Numbered from the stretch's first letter, positions 34,087 through 42,021 are shown. The stretch is 64,000 nt of DNA from DATEDA01 sp963789885 (GCA_963789885.1 CAWBNB010000050.1:62001-126000); one strand, 5' to 3'. The notes: a model not told the origin generated them from the sequence alone. Numbers and translations are program-made.

Positions 34087-35517
34087 CTAGCCCTTGATGC
34101 AGACAAGCGGCTCGACGCGCGCCACCTTGCGCGCGAGGCCGGCGGCGTCCGCGGCGTCGACGACCGCCGCGACGTCCTTGTAGGCGCCCGGCGCCTCCTC
34201 CGCCACGCCGCGCCCGGAAGGGCTGCGGATCAGGATGCCCCGCCCGGCGAGCTCGTCGATCACCTGGCGGCCCTGCCACGTGCGAAGCGCCTGGTGGCGG
34301 CTCATCGCGCGGCCGGCGCCGTGACAGGCCGAGCTGAACGCCAACGCCTCCGACTCCTTCGTCCCCGCGAGCACGTACGAGCCGGTGCCCATCGAGCCGC
34401 CGATCAGCACCGGCTGGCCCACCTCGCGGAACGGCTCGGGCAGGTCGGGATGGCCCGGTCCGAAGGCGCGCGTCGCGCCCTTGCGGTGGACGTACAGCTT
34501 GCGGACGCCGCCGTCCGCGCGATGCTCCTCGACCTTGCAGGTGTTGTGCGAGACGTCGTAGAGCAGCGGCAGGCGCGCCCGTGGCAGGACCTCGCGGAAC
34601 ACCTGGCGCACGAGGTGCGTGAGGATCTGGCGGTTGGCGAGCGCGCAGTTGATCGCCGCGCGCATCGCGCCGAGATACTCCTCGCCGACGTCGGAGTTGA
34701 TCGGCGCGCAGGCGAGCTCGCGGTCGGGCAGGACGATCCCGTAGCTCGCCGCCGCGATCGCCATCCGCTTCAGGAAGTCGGTGCCGATCTGGTGGCCGAG
34801 CCCGCGCGAGCCGCAGTGGATCATGACGACGATGTCGCCCTCCGCGATCCCGAAGGCCGCGGCGATCTTCGCGTCGTAGACGGCGGTGACCTCCTGCACC
34901 TCGAGGTAATGGTTGCCGCTGCCGAGCGTCCCCATCTCGTCGCGCTGGCGCTTCTTCGCCTGCGGCGACACGTTCCCCGGCTTCGCGTGCTTCATCTGTC
35001 CGCGCTCCTCGATGCGCTCGAGGTCGGCCGGCTCGCCCCAGCCGCGCTCGACGGCCCATTGCGCGCCGCCGGTAAGCATGGCGTCCATCTCCTCGGCGCC
35101 GAGGCGGATCGTGCCGGTGCTGCCCACGCCCGCCGGGATCCGGTAGTAGAGCATGTCGGCGAGGGGCTTCTGCACCGCGAGGATGTCCGCGCGCGCGAGG
35201 CCGGTGTGCAGGCAGCGTACGCCGCAGGAGATGTCGAAGCCGACGCCGCCGGCCGACACGACGCCGCCCTCGTCGGGATCGAACGCCGCGACGCCGCCGA
35301 TGGGGAAGCCGTATCCCCAGTGCGCATCGGGCATGGCGTAGGACGCCTTGACGATGCCCGGCAGCGTCGCGACGTTGACCGCCTGCTCGTACACCTTGTC
35401 GTCCATGGCGCGGATCAGCGCCTCGCTCGCGTAGATCACCGCGGGCACGCGCATCGCGCCGTGCGGGGCGATCTCCCATTCGTAGTCGGAGTGCCGGACG
35501 AAGCGGTTGAGGTCCAT
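34087..35517 (-). CDS. rtcB: RNA-splicing ligase RtcB
   Basis: 476 residues. PDAHWGYGFPIGGVAAFDPDEGG, AGGVGFDISCGVRCL and MIHCGSRGLGHQIG are the manganese-binding motifs, and SACHGAGRAMSRHQA near residue 395 has the histidine that is guanylylated. It joins RNA 2',3'-cyclic phosphate or 3'-phosphate ends to 5'-OH ends using GTP in RNA repair. The stop is immediately after GLVCIKG-type sequence, as usual. The archease gene lies three bases upstream and is probably co-transcribed, as archease speeds up RtcB turnover. Confidence 0.95.
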   Translation of the reverse strand: MDLNRFVRHSDYEWEIAPHGAMRVPAVIYASEALIRAMDDKVYEQAVNVATLPGIVKASYAMPDAHWGYGFPIGGVAAFDPDEGGVVSAGGVGFDISCGVRCLHTGLARADILAVQKPLADMLYYRIPAGVGSTGTIRLGAEEMDAMLTGGAQWAVERGWGEPADLERIEERGQMKHAKPGNVSPQAKKRQRDEMGTLGSGNHYLEVQEVTAVYDAKIAAAFGIAEGDIVVMIHCGSRGLGHQIGTDFLKRMAIAAASYGIVLPDRELACAPINSDVGEEYLGAMRAAINCALANRQILTHLVRQVFREVLPRARLPLLYDVSHNTCKVEEHRADGGVRKLYVHRKGATRAFGPGHPDLPEPFREVGQPVLIGGSMGTGSYVLAGTKESEALAFSSACHGAGRAMSRHQALRTWQGRQVIDELAGRGILIRSPSGRGVAEEAPGAYKDVAAVVDAADAAGLARKVARVEPLVCIKG

Positions 35518-35520
35518 GGC

Positions 35521-35937
35521 CTAGACGTCCACCACGGTTTGCGCGACCCAGCCGCCGCCCTCGCGCGCGACGCGCAGCGCGGTGTAGGTCGCACCCTTGA
35601 TCTCGACCGCCGGCGCATGACGCGCCGTGTCCACCGGCTCGCCCCACGCCTGCCCGACGAGGACCGGTCCGTCGAACCGGACTGCAAAGCGACCGAAGAG
35701 CAGCTTCCGGGTGGCCATCTCGTAGATCAGGCTGTTGAGCCATTCCGCGAGCAGCAGCTCGTCGTCGGGCGCTTCGCATCGCACCGTGACCGCCTCGCGC
35801 GGTGCGACGCCGGCGGGATCGGTGATGACCGCCGCCAGCGCGAGCGCGGCCTGCTCGAAGCTTTCCGCCTTGGTCGACCCGAAGCCGCGCACGCCCACGT
35901 CGGCGCCGTGCGGGAAGTGCTCCCAGCGGGCCGTCAT
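35521..35937 (-). CDS. Archease (RtcB activator)
   Basis: 138 residues. The start WEHFPHGADVGVRGFG has the conserved His-x-x-Asp metal site. LLLAEWLNSLIYEMATRKLLFGRF near residue 65 and HAPAVEIKGATYTALRV near 108 are the other archease signatures, ending in VDV. Archease helps guanylylation of RtcB, and the two genes are adjacent here. Start ATG 35937 overlaps the stop of the preceding 61-residue gene (ATGA), so translation is coupled. It is cytoplasmic with no signal peptide. Confidence 0.93.
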   Translation of the reverse strand: MTARWEHFPHGADVGVRGFGSTKAESFEQAALALAAVITDPAGVAPREAVTVRCEAPDDELLLAEWLNSLIYEMATRKLLFGRFAVRFDGPVLVGQAWGEPVDTARHAPAVEIKGATYTALRVAREGGGWVAQTVVDV

Positions 35938-36119
35938 TGCTCGTAGCCAGGGTCGTGGTGCGCCGCCCATTCCTTCGCCTTCGCGATCGCGATGCGGATT
36001 GCCTTGCCCTCGTCGTAGCCCTCTTCGAGGAGCGCGTTCGCGATCTCGATCGCCTTGCGGCGTACTCGTGCCGGGAGGTGGCTCATCGACGCTGGATAAC
36101 GGTCTTCGTCCCAGGGCAT
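35934..36119 (-). CDS. Small conserved protein coupled to archease/RtcB
   Basis: 61 residues from ATG 36119. The start MPWDEDRYPASMSHLPARVR is followed by RKAIEIANALLEEGYDEGKAIRIAIAKAKEWA, a helical segment typical of small conserved bacterial proteins seen with stress genes. No function is established. The ATGA overlap couples it to archease. A further upstream in-frame TTG or GTG could add residues, but the conserved MPW start is preferred. The FNR-like box at 36157 lies 38 bases upstream, although that site fits the hsp20 direction better. Confidence 0.72.
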   Translation of the reverse strand: MPWDEDRYPASMSHLPARVRRKAIEIANALLEEGYDEGKAIRIAIAKAKEWAAHHDPGYEQ

Positions 36120-36156
36120 GACCGCATCATTTCGCGCTTGTAAGCATCGCCTCGAG

Positions 36157-36170
36157 TTGATCCCGGTCAA
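36157..36170 (+). promoter_or_regulatory. FNR/ANR-type box upstream of hsp20
   Basis: TTGATCCCGGTCAA fits TTGAY-N4-RTCAA. TATAGT at 36192-36197 starts exactly 28.5 bases from the centre, giving a predicted transcript start near 36205. Hsp20 starts at 36237 with a TAGGAG ribosome site. It is the best -10 among the sites in this window. Confidence 0.75.
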
Positions 36171-36236
36171 CTGCCGCGACGAGGGCAGGCATATAGTTTT
36201 TTCTCGCGATGAAATCGCACAGATAGGAGACCGAAC

Positions 36237-36659
36237 ATGGCCAACATTACCCGTTTCGATCCGTTCAGCGACGCCTTCGAGGACGTGTTCCGACGCATGT
36301 GGCGGCCGGTACGCTGGGAGGGCGAGCCAGCGGCGCCGGAGATCAAGGTCGACGTCGAGGAGAACGACAGGTCCTACGTCGTGAAGGCCGAGATCCCGGG
36401 CGTGAGGAAGGAAGACATCGACGTGCAGATCGACGCCAACGTCGTCACGATCTCCGCCGAGTCGAAGCGCGAGAAGAAGGTCGAGGAGAAGGGCAAGGTC
36501 ATCCGGAGCGAGCGGTACTACGGCTCGATGCTCCGCAGCTTCTCGCTCGGCACCGACGTCGACCAGGCCGAGGCGACCGCGAAGTACGCCGACGGAGTTC
36601 TCGAGCTCACCCTGCCGAAAAAGGCCACGTCGGCGGCGAAGAAGCTTACGGTGAAGTGA
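36237..36659 (+). CDS. Hsp20/alpha-crystallin small heat-shock protein
   Basis: 140 residues. The alpha-crystallin domain spans about residues 38-130: KVDVEENDRSYVVKAEIPGV, KEDIDVQIDANVVTISAESK and the closing ADGVLELTLPKK. A short C-terminal tail holds KKLTVK, the site that docks subunits. The N-terminal FDPFSDAFEDVFRRMW is typical. It is an ATP-independent chaperone that holds unfolding proteins. Its promoter has an FNR-like box rather than a visible heat-shock element, pointing to oxygen or energy control. Confidence 0.95.
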   Translation: MANITRFDPFSDAFEDVFRRMWRPVRWEGEPAAPEIKVDVEENDRSYVVKAEIPGVRKEDIDVQIDANVVTISAESKREKKVEEKGKVIRSERYYGSMLRSFSLGTDVDQAEATAKYADGVLELTLPKKATSAAKKLTVK

Positions 36660-36671
36660 CGGTCGGATTCC

Positions 36672-36695
36672 CCGCGCCGGCAGCTGCCGGCGCGG
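36672..36695. terminator. Perfect 24-bp palindrome between convergent genes
   Basis: Bases 36672-36695 are a perfect inverted repeat (CCGCGCCGGCAG and its complement), 13 bases after hsp20 and 30 bases before the end of the convergent acyl-carrier gene. The stem would be about 10 bp with a four-base AGCT loop. There is no strong T-run on either side, so it is a weak or factor-assisted terminator, probably working both ways. Confidence 0.5.
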
Positions 36696-36724
36696 TGCTG
36701 TTAGCGAGCGTCGGCGGGCGTCTG

Positions 36725-37121
36725 TTAGCGCGCCGCGAGCGCCGCGGCAAGATAATCAAGGCAGTCGTCGAGGGTGTCGATCTTGCCGTAGTCCGCTTCT
36801 GGGATATCGACGCCGAGCTCGTCGTGGATGGCGACGACGAGGTTCAGCACGTCCATCGAGTCCGCCGCGAGCACCTGCCTGAGGCTCGCGTCGGGCTTGG
36901 TCGGCCTTCGGATCGAAATCGGGAACGAAGCGACGCAGGATCGCGGTCAGCTTCGCGCGGATCTGCGCTCGGGTTGCGCGCCCGTCGGGCTTCGGCGGGC
37001 GGGGTTCTGCCCGGGCCGCCGCGGAACTCGACGCGGGGCGCCGGCCGGCGGTGATCGACCGCGGGACGGCACCTCTCCTGGCACCTCGACTGCGCTTCGT
37101 CCGCGGCCCGGTCTTGGTCAT
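36725..37121 (-). CDS. Acyl-carrier-protein-like protein with basic N terminus, frameshifted
   Basis: Two frames give a protein of about 130 residues. The first 60 are basic and proline/alanine-rich; the rest is an acyl-carrier fold. RAQIRAKLTAILRRFVPDF is followed, after a frameshift near 36895, by LRQVLAADSMDVLNLVVAIHDELGV, with the phosphopantetheine serine in DSMDVL, and by IDTLDDCLDYLA. It would carry acyl groups on a phosphopantetheine arm. No synthase or ligase is next to it. ATG 37121 is preferred over the upstream TTG. The basic leader is unusual and could be partly miscalled. Confidence 0.6.
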
Positions 37122-37160
37122 GGGCCGCAATCGTACCGGCCCGAGCGGGCCGGCGCTTGC

Positions 37161-37174
37161 TTGATACGAGTCAA
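37161..37174 (+). promoter_or_regulatory. FNR/ANR-type box upstream of the GYD gene
   Basis: TTGATACGAGTCAA fits TTGAY-N4-RTCAA. TAGCGT at 37196-37201 starts exactly 28.5 bases from the centre, predicting a transcript start near 37209. The GYD gene ATG is at 37233 with a GGAGG ribosome site, so the architecture is complete. Confidence 0.7.
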
Positions 37175-37232
37175 CACGGCCCTGTAGCGCCGGCGTAGCG
37201 TGGACGGGCGTCGGTCATTTCCGGAGGTTGCC

Positions 37233-37535
37233 ATGGCGACATTCGTGATGCTCACCCGCGTGGACCCAGAGGTGCTGCGCGGCCCGCACTCGCTCGAGGC
37301 GCTCGAGAAGAGCGCGGCTGAGGCCATCGCCGAGCAATGTCCGCACGTTAAGTGGCTCTCGAGCTACGCCGTCCTCGGCCCGTACGACTACGTCGACGTG
37401 TTCGAAGCGCCGGACAACGAGACCGCCGCCAAGGTCTCGACCCTGATTCGCACGCATGGACGTGCGCACTCCGAGATCTGGGCGGCGACCGAGTGGCGGA
37501 AGTTCAAGGCGATGATCCACGCGATGCCCGCCTGA
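37233..37535 (+). CDS. GYD-domain protein
   Basis: 100 residues from ATG 37233 after GGAGG. ATFVMLTRVDPEVLRGP, VKWLSSYAVLGPYDYVDVFEAPD and FKAMIHAMPA form the ferredoxin-like GYD fold, named for a related G-Y-D motif (here G-P-Y-D-Y). These small proteins often appear in stress and electron-transfer operons, but their function is unknown. Its stop overlaps the ATG of the prim-pol gene (TGATG), so the two are translationally coupled, under the FNR-like site at 37161. Confidence 0.85.
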   Translation: MATFVMLTRVDPEVLRGPHSLEALEKSAAEAIAEQCPHVKWLSSYAVLGPYDYVDVFEAPDNETAAKVSTLIRTHGRAHSEIWAATEWRKFKAMIHAMPA

Positions 37536-38326
37536 TGCCGGGACGCATTCACGCCGCGGCGCGGGACTATGCTGCGCGGGGCTGGTCGGTCATCCCGGTC
37601 GAGCCCCGCGGCAAGCGGCCGTTCGTGGCGTGGCTCGAATTCCAGGAGCGTACTGCAGGGGCCGACGAGATCAACGCCTGGTTCCGGCGCTGGCCGGACG
37701 CGAACGTCGGCATCGTCACCGGGCGCAGGTCCGGGCTCGTAGTCGTGGACGTCGATCCGCGGCATGGCGGCCTCGAAAGCGTCGCCGGGCTCGAGGTCGA
37801 GCACGGTGCGCTACCGCTCACGATCGAGGCGGCGACGGGTGGGGGCGGCCGGCATCTGTACTTCGCGCATCCGGGGCCGACGGTACCCAACCGCGTCGGC
37901 GCGGCTCCCGGGATCGACCTTCGGGGCGACGGAGGATGCGTCGTCGCCTCGCCGTCGATCCATCCGAGCGGCCGCCGTTACGCGTGGGCGCCGGGACGCG
38001 AGCCGGACGCGGCGCCGATTGCGCCGTTGCCGCCGTGGCTGCACGAGAGTCCGCCCGCCGAACGCCGTACCGGCCATCCGATCGAGCACTGGCGGCGGCT
38101 CGCGCGCGAAGGCGTGCCCGAAGGCGAGCGCAACGGCACCCTCGCGTCGCTGACGGGCCACCTCCTCTGGCACGGGGTCGATCCGGAGGTTGCAGTCGAA
38201 CTGCTCCTCGCCTGGAATCGGACGCGCTGCCGCCCGCCGCTTCCCGATCGGGAGGTCGCGAGCGTGGTGGAGAGCATCGCGCGGCTGCACGCGCGCAGCC
38301 TCGAGCGCGGGGACGCGGCCCGCTGA
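37535..38326 (+). CDS. Bifunctional primase/polymerase (prim-pol) domain protein
   Basis: 263 residues. AAARDYAARGWSVIPVEPRGKRP opens the prim-pol domain, LVVVDVDPRHGG near residue 70 has the catalytic D-x-D, and GGGRHLYFAHPG near 105 the following histidine. The C-terminal 80 residues (LASLTGHLLWHGVDPEVAVEL; LPDREVASVVESIARLH) match a primase C-terminal PriCT-type domain. No helicase follows, unlike phage and plasmid replication proteins. The ATG overlaps the GYD stop. A role in damage tolerance or as a relic of a mobile element are both possible. Confidence 0.82.
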   Translation: MPGRIHAAARDYAARGWSVIPVEPRGKRPFVAWLEFQERTAGADEINAWFRRWPDANVGIVTGRRSGLVVVDVDPRHGGLESVAGLEVEHGALPLTIEAATGGGGRHLYFAHPGPTVPNRVGAAPGIDLRGDGGCVVASPSIHPSGRRYAWAPGREPDAAPIAPLPPWLHESPPAERRTGHPIEHWRRLAREGVPEGERNGTLASLTGHLLWHGVDPEVAVELLLAWNRTRCRPPLPDREVASVVESIARLHARSLERGDAAR

Positions 38327-38345
38327 GAGCGGAGCGGCGCCGCGA

Positions 38346-38525
38346 TCAGTGTGCCGGGCCGGGCGGCAGAAACCAGAGCAGGAGCAGGGCTGCGACGAGA
38401 CAAGCCGTGCCGGCGACGATCAAGCGGTGTCCGGGCCGCTTCCGCAGCACCAACCGGAGCACGAGCAGGTCGAGGGCGAGGATGACGACGCCGAGTCCGA
38501 GCAGCACATTCGCGAGTCCGTTCAC
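38346..38525 (-). CDS. Small two-helix membrane protein
   Basis: 59 residues from GTG 38525 with GGAGAC upstream. LANVLLGLGVVILALDLLVLRLVL and HRLIVAGTACLVAALLLLWFL are two clear membrane helices joined by the basic RKRPG turn, so both ends lie outside. The family is unknown to me. It follows the 113-residue gene on the same strand by 26 bases. The start is chosen by the ribosome site and because the upstream frame overlaps the other gene. Confidence 0.55.
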   Translation of the reverse strand: MNGLANVLLGLGVVILALDLLVLRLVLRKRPGHRLIVAGTACLVAALLLLWFLPPGPAH

Positions 38526-38551
38526 GTCCGCGTCTCCGGCGGCGACCGCGG

Positions 38552-38893
38552 TCAGCGACGTCTGCGAGCGCTGCGCGGTCGCGCGGGCCTGCGCGTCGGC
38601 GCGCGCTTTGCCGGGGTTGGCCCGATGGCGGCCAGCAAATCCTCGTCGTCCTCGAGCGCGGTGCCCGTGGCCTCGCGGCCCCACATGTGCAGCTCGCAGA
38701 ACTGGAGAACGGGGTTGCGCGCCGCGCGCAGTTTCGCGGCGAGCTCGGGCGAGACGAGCCACCACTCGTGCACCTCGGCTTCGCTCGTCGGCATCTCGGG
38801 CCGCGGGATGAGCTCGCTCGCTGCCAGACGGCTCACCGCCTGGCCGCAGCGGCCGAAGACGTTTTCCCTGACGTACTGCCTGATGGAGCTCAT
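38552..38893 (-). CDS. Uncharacterised protein with EVHEWWLVS motif
   Basis: 113 residues from ATG 38893. The middle has EAEVHEWWLVSPELAAKLR and LQFCELHMWGREATG, a pattern I have seen in small uncharacterised proteobacterial proteins; the C terminus is a run of Arg and Ala. No signal peptide or membrane helix. It lies in a minus-strand run with the 94- and 175-residue genes upstream and the two-helix membrane protein downstream. The function is unknown. Confidence 0.6.
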   Translation of the reverse strand: MSSIRQYVRENVFGRCGQAVSRLAASELIPRPEMPTSEAEVHEWWLVSPELAAKLRAARNPVLQFCELHMWGREATGTALEDDEDLLAAIGPTPAKRAPTRRPARPRSARRRR

Positions 38894-38941
38894 CTCTCCT
38901 GGCCTCCGGGTCGGGTCGATGTTCAGCGGCGCTCGGCCGGA

Positions 38942-39469
38942 TCACTCCGGCACGTAGTCGAGCGGCCAGCGCTTCGAGAGGAACACCAGGGGGTGCATAT
39001 CCGCCCCGGGCGAGGTGTAGGTCCAGACCGGCGCGCCGGTTGCGAGCTTGCCGAGCTTGCCGGGCCGGACGTTGACCGCGAGGACAGGGAGCTCCCGGGC
39101 GCGCAGCGCCGCCGCCTCGTGCGCGGGATCCTCGTCGAAGAAGAGCCACTCGCGGACGAACGCATCCTGCAGGCGCTCGAGCTCGTGGCAAAGCACCTCG
39201 GGGACGGGCACCGGGCGATCGACCTTCTTTTCACCGGCGGTCGACGCGGCGACCCACGGCCCGTACACGTCGTCCTCGACCGAGCGGTAGCAGACCGCCT
39301 CGCGCGTCGAGTAGTAGTGTTCGAGCATGAAGAAGCTCGCCGGGTGCTCGTGGGCCCGGGCACCGGTGAACCAGCCGTAGACGCTGTCGTCTTGCGCGAA
39401 CCAGAAGGCGGCGCAGAGGACGCCGGCGCCACGATGCGCGTACGCAACATGCACGTGGGGTTCGATCAT
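38942..39469 (-). CDS. Uncharacterised protein
   Basis: 175 residues from ATG 39469. The start is IEPHVHVAYAHRGAGVLCAAF. It contains FMLEHYYSTREAVCYRSVEDDVYGPWV near residue 50 and LERLQDAFVREWLFFDEDPAH near 95, and ends in PLDYVPE. No recognised domain, signal peptide or membrane helix. It is rich in aromatic residues, suggesting a compact enzyme-like fold. It lies 34 bases downstream of the 94-residue gene and probably shares its FNR-like promoter. Confidence 0.6.
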   Translation of the reverse strand: MIEPHVHVAYAHRGAGVLCAAFWFAQDDSVYGWFTGARAHEHPASFFMLEHYYSTREAVCYRSVEDDVYGPWVAASTAGEKKVDRPVPVPEVLCHELERLQDAFVREWLFFDEDPAHEAAALRARELPVLAVNVRPGKLGKLATGAPVWTYTSPGADMHPLVFLSKRWPLDYVPE

Positions 39470-39503
39470 GCCGGTCCCGCCCGGGCGATGGGCGCCCTCA
39501 GCA

Positions 39504-39788
39504 TCAGTGCTCCTCGGTGCGTGTTGGGCCTTCCTCCGCGGGGAGCCCAGTGTCGGGATCGGTCCACTCCGAGATCCCGATCTCGGCCTCCGCTTCTTCG
39601 ACCGTCTCGCCGGGCTCATAGGAAGACGACTCGTCGCTGTACTGCATGTCCTGCACCGCCTCGAGCAGCGTCGCGAACGGTCCGTAGTCCTTCGCACCGT
39701 CCTTCTGCTGCCAGTAGAAACCGTCCGGGCGCTCGATGACCCGCGTCCGGTCGTAGTCGGGGGTCGTCTCGGGGATGGGCTGGGTCAT
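39504..39788 (-). CDS. Small acidic protein downstream of an FNR-type promoter
   Basis: 94 residues from ATG 39788 with AGGAA upstream. After TTPDYDRTRVIERPDGFYWQQK the sequence becomes acidic (ETVEEAEAEIGISEWTDPDTG). I do not recognise the family; the DGFYW..KDGAKDYGPFATL segment resembles small DUF-type beta domains that follow an R-P-D-G-F-Y-W start. The FNR-like box 39847-39860 with -10 TATTGT places its transcript start near 39812, so the gene is probably induced with the rest of the regulon. Confidence 0.65.
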   Translation of the reverse strand: MTQPIPETTPDYDRTRVIERPDGFYWQQKDGAKDYGPFATLLEAVQDMQYSDESSSYEPGETVEEAEAEIGISEWTDPDTGLPAEEGPTRTEEH

Positions 39789-39846
39789 TTCCTGGTCTCG
39801 TCGAAAGCGGATACGAGCCACAATAGGCTAGACGGCTGCCCGTCAT

Positions 39847-39860
39847 TTGATTGACGTCAA
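39847..39860 (-). promoter_or_regulatory. FNR/ANR-type box upstream of the 94-residue gene
   Basis: TTGATTGACGTCAA fits TTGAY-N4-RTCAA. On the minus strand TATTGT (39820-39825) starts exactly 28.5 bases from the centre, with the ATG at 39788. The site ends only three bases before the CapA-like ATG 39864 on the other strand, so it is unlikely to activate that gene in the class II manner. Confidence 0.7.
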
Positions 39861-39863
39861 GGG

Positions 39864-41015
39864 ATGCAATCCTCCCCGACCCCGAAAACGGTGACCGCGA
39901 CGCTCTTTGTCTGCGGGGACGTCATGACCGGCCGCGGTATCGACCAGATCCTCCTCCATCCAAGCGAGCCGCACCTCTACGAACCCTACGTGCGGTCCGC
40001 CCTCGGCTACGTCGAGATCGCCGAGCAGGCGACCGGGAGGATCGAGCGGCCGGCCGACTTCGCCTACATCTGGGGCGACGCGCTCGCCGAGCTCGAGCGC
40101 GTGCGGCCCGACGCGCGGATCATCAACCTCGAGACCGCGGTGACCACCGCCGAGGACGCCTGGCCCGAGAAAGGCATCAACTACCGGATGAATCCGGCGA
40201 ACGTCGGCTGCCTGTCGGCAGCGAAGATCGATTGCTGCGTGCTCGCGAACAATCACGTTCTCGACTGGGGCTATCGCGGGTTGGCGGAGACGCTCGACAC
40301 GCTGCGCGGCGCAGGGCTTCGCACCGCCGGTGCCGGCCGCAACGCAGCCGAAGCCGCGGCGCCGGCCGCGATCGAGCTGCCGGGCCGGGGCAGGGTGATC
40401 GTGTTCGGGGTCGCGCTGGAGACCTCCGGCGTGCCGCCGAGTTGGGCTGGAGGCGGGAACCGCGCGGGCGTGAACTTCCTGAGCGATCTCTCCGGGCGGA
40501 CGGTGCAGCGGATCGCCGCCGAGGTCGGTGCGGCCAAGCGGGCCGGCGACATCGTCGTGCTGTCGATCCACTGGGGAGGAAACTGGGGTTATGAGGTCCG
40601 GTCCGCCGAGCGCGGCTTCGCGCACGCGCTCGTCGAAGCCGGAGTGGATGTGGTGCACGGCCACTCGTCGCATCATCCGAAGGGGATCGAGGTGTACCGC
40701 GACCGGCTCATCCTCTACGGCTGCGGCGATTTCCTGAACGACTACGAGGGCATCCGCGGACACGAGTCGTTCCGTCCCGACCTGGCGCTCATGTATTTCC
40801 CGGTCGTCGACGCCGGCACCGGGCGGCTCGTCCGGCTCACGCTGACGCCGATGCAGATCCGGCACTTTCGCGCCAACCGCGCGCAGCGCGAGGATGCGCG
40901 CTGGCTCGCGGAGCTGCTGAGCCGTGAAGGCCGTGCGCTCGCAACGCGGGTAGACTTGCAGCCTGACGGGACGCTCGCGCTGCGGTGGGGCGGGGATTGC
41001 GGCGCGCCGCCTTGA
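39864..41015 (+). CDS. CapA-family metallophosphoesterase-like protein
   Basis: 383 residues. LFVCGDVMTGRGIDQI near residue 13 has the first metal-binding aspartate, INLETAVTT near 90, NNHVLDWGYRGLAETLDTL near 127 and VHGHSSHHPKGIEVY near 265 the histidines, and LYGCGDFLNDY near 285 the closing motif. This is the CapA fold, related to calcineurin phosphoesterases and linked to poly-gamma-glutamate capsule synthesis. No capB or capC is nearby, and there is no signal peptide, so a capsule role is unproven. GTG 39891 is an alternative start if the FNR-like site overlaps the leader. Confidence 0.85.
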   Translation: MQSSPTPKTVTATLFVCGDVMTGRGIDQILLHPSEPHLYEPYVRSALGYVEIAEQATGRIERPADFAYIWGDALAELERVRPDARIINLETAVTTAEDAWPEKGINYRMNPANVGCLSAAKIDCCVLANNHVLDWGYRGLAETLDTLRGAGLRTAGAGRNAAEAAAPAAIELPGRGRVIVFGVALETSGVPPSWAGGGNRAGVNFLSDLSGRTVQRIAAEVGAAKRAGDIVVLSIHWGGNWGYEVRSAERGFAHALVEAGVDVVHGHSSHHPKGIEVYRDRLILYGCGDFLNDYEGIRGHESFRPDLALMYFPVVDAGTGRLVRLTLTPMQIRHFRANRAQREDARWLAELLSREGRALATRVDLQPDGTLALRWGGDCGAPP

Positions 41016-41094
41016 GGTTTCGCAACGATGGCCGGATGGGCGAAGCTATCGTGGGGCCGCCCACTGACTGCACCGACACCTGCGGGGGACGGGG

Positions 41095-41526
41095 ATGCTG
41101 AAGATCCTTCTGGCCGTTGACGGCTCCGAGAGCGCGGCGCGTGCCGCGCGCAAGCTGATCGAGACCGCCGGGTGGTACAAGGAACCCCCTACGGTCGAGC
41201 TGGTCGCGGTGCACCTGCCGGTGCCGCTGGTCGGGTTCTCGGACGTCGTCGTGAGCCGGCAGATGGTCGAGCGCTACTACCAGGAGGAGGGCGAGAAGAT
41301 GCTCGCCACCGCCCGGCAGCTGCTCGACGCGGCAGGGATCAAGTACGTCCCGCACATCCTGATCGGTCAGATTGCGCAGACGATCGTGGAGCACGCGCGC
41401 ACTTCCGGCTGCCACATGATCTACATGGGAACCCGCGGGATGACCGCGGTCTCGAACGTCGTCATGGGATCGACCGCGACCAAGGTGCTGCACCTCGCGG
41501 CCGTTCCCGTCGTCCTGGTCCACTGA
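41095..41526 (+). CDS. Universal stress protein (single domain)
   Basis: 143 residues. LKILLAVDGSESAARAARKL opens the fold, HPI-type LIGQIAQTIVEHA follows, and MGTRGMTAVSNVVMGSTATKVL gives the ATP-binding G-x2-G-x9-GS pattern, ending VPVVLVH. A second Usp gene follows 49 bases downstream with a weak terminator between. It lies 79 bases after capA-like; no FNR-like site is visible directly upstream. Such proteins help survival in energy limitation. Confidence 0.9.
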   Translation: MLKILLAVDGSESAARAARKLIETAGWYKEPPTVELVAVHLPVPLVGFSDVVVSRQMVERYYQEEGEKMLATARQLLDAAGIKYVPHILIGQIAQTIVEHARTSGCHMIYMGTRGMTAVSNVVMGSTATKVLHLAAVPVVLVH

Positions 41527-41535
41527 CAACAGCTT

Positions 41536-41556
41536 GCCGGCGGGCGCCGGCCTTTT
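41536..41556 (+). terminator. Weak intrinsic terminator between two usp genes
   Basis: GCCGGC (41536-41541) pairs with GCCGGC (41546-41551) over a GGGC loop, followed by CTTTT. The stem is only six base pairs and the T-run four, so termination is probably partial, lowering expression of the second usp gene. Confidence 0.45.
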
Positions 41557-41575
41557 CGGAGAGAGGAGGCGAGAA

Positions 41576-42019
41576 GTGTTCAAGCATGTTCTGCTGCCGA
41601 CCGACGGATCCGCCGTGGCGCGCAAGGCCCTCAAGGCCGGAATCAAGCTCGCGCAGGAGCTCGGCGCGAGAGTCACCGCGTATTACGCGATCGACGCCAC
41701 TCCGCCGTACAGCTACTCCGAGGGGTACCTGCTAGGCAACACGCTGCGGAAAGAGTTCGACAAACGGGCGCGCGAGCAGGGCGAAACGTATCTCGCGGAG
41801 GTGGTGAAGGCGGCCAGGGCCGCGGGCGTTCCGTGCAAGACGCTGATCACGAAACCGGCCACGGCGCATCAGGGGATCGTCGCCGCGGCGAAGAGCCAAC
41901 GCTGCGACGTGATCTTCATGGCCTCGCACGGCCGCGGCGACTTCGCGACCCTGCTGCTCGGCAGCGTCACGCAGAAGGTGCTCGCGCACACAAGGTTGCC
42001 GGTGCTCGTCTATCGCTGA
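41576..42019 (+). CDS. Universal stress protein (single domain)
   Basis: 147 residues from GTG 41576, preceded by GAGAGGAGG. FKHVLLPTDGSAVARKALKAG opens the fold, and MASHGRGDFATLLLGSVTQKVL carries the ATP-binding pattern, ending LPVLVYR. It is very close to the Usp at 55327: the same FKH start, PTDGS, AYQG/AHQGI segment and PVLVYR end. They are probably paralogues from a local duplication. It sits downstream of another usp gene and convergent with the PRPP synthetase-like gene, three bases apart. Confidence 0.9.
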   Translation: MFKHVLLPTDGSAVARKALKAGIKLAQELGARVTAYYAIDATPPYSYSEGYLLGNTLRKEFDKRAREQGETYLAEVVKAARAAGVPCKTLITKPATAHQGIVAAAKSQRCDVIFMASHGRGDFATLLLGSVTQKVLAHTRLPVLVYR

Positions 42020-42021
42020 CG

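Noticed and set aside
37535..38326. Prim-pol as the sign of a prophage or integrative element
   Set aside because: There is no integrase, helicase, capsid, attachment-site repeat or base-composition change in the flanks.
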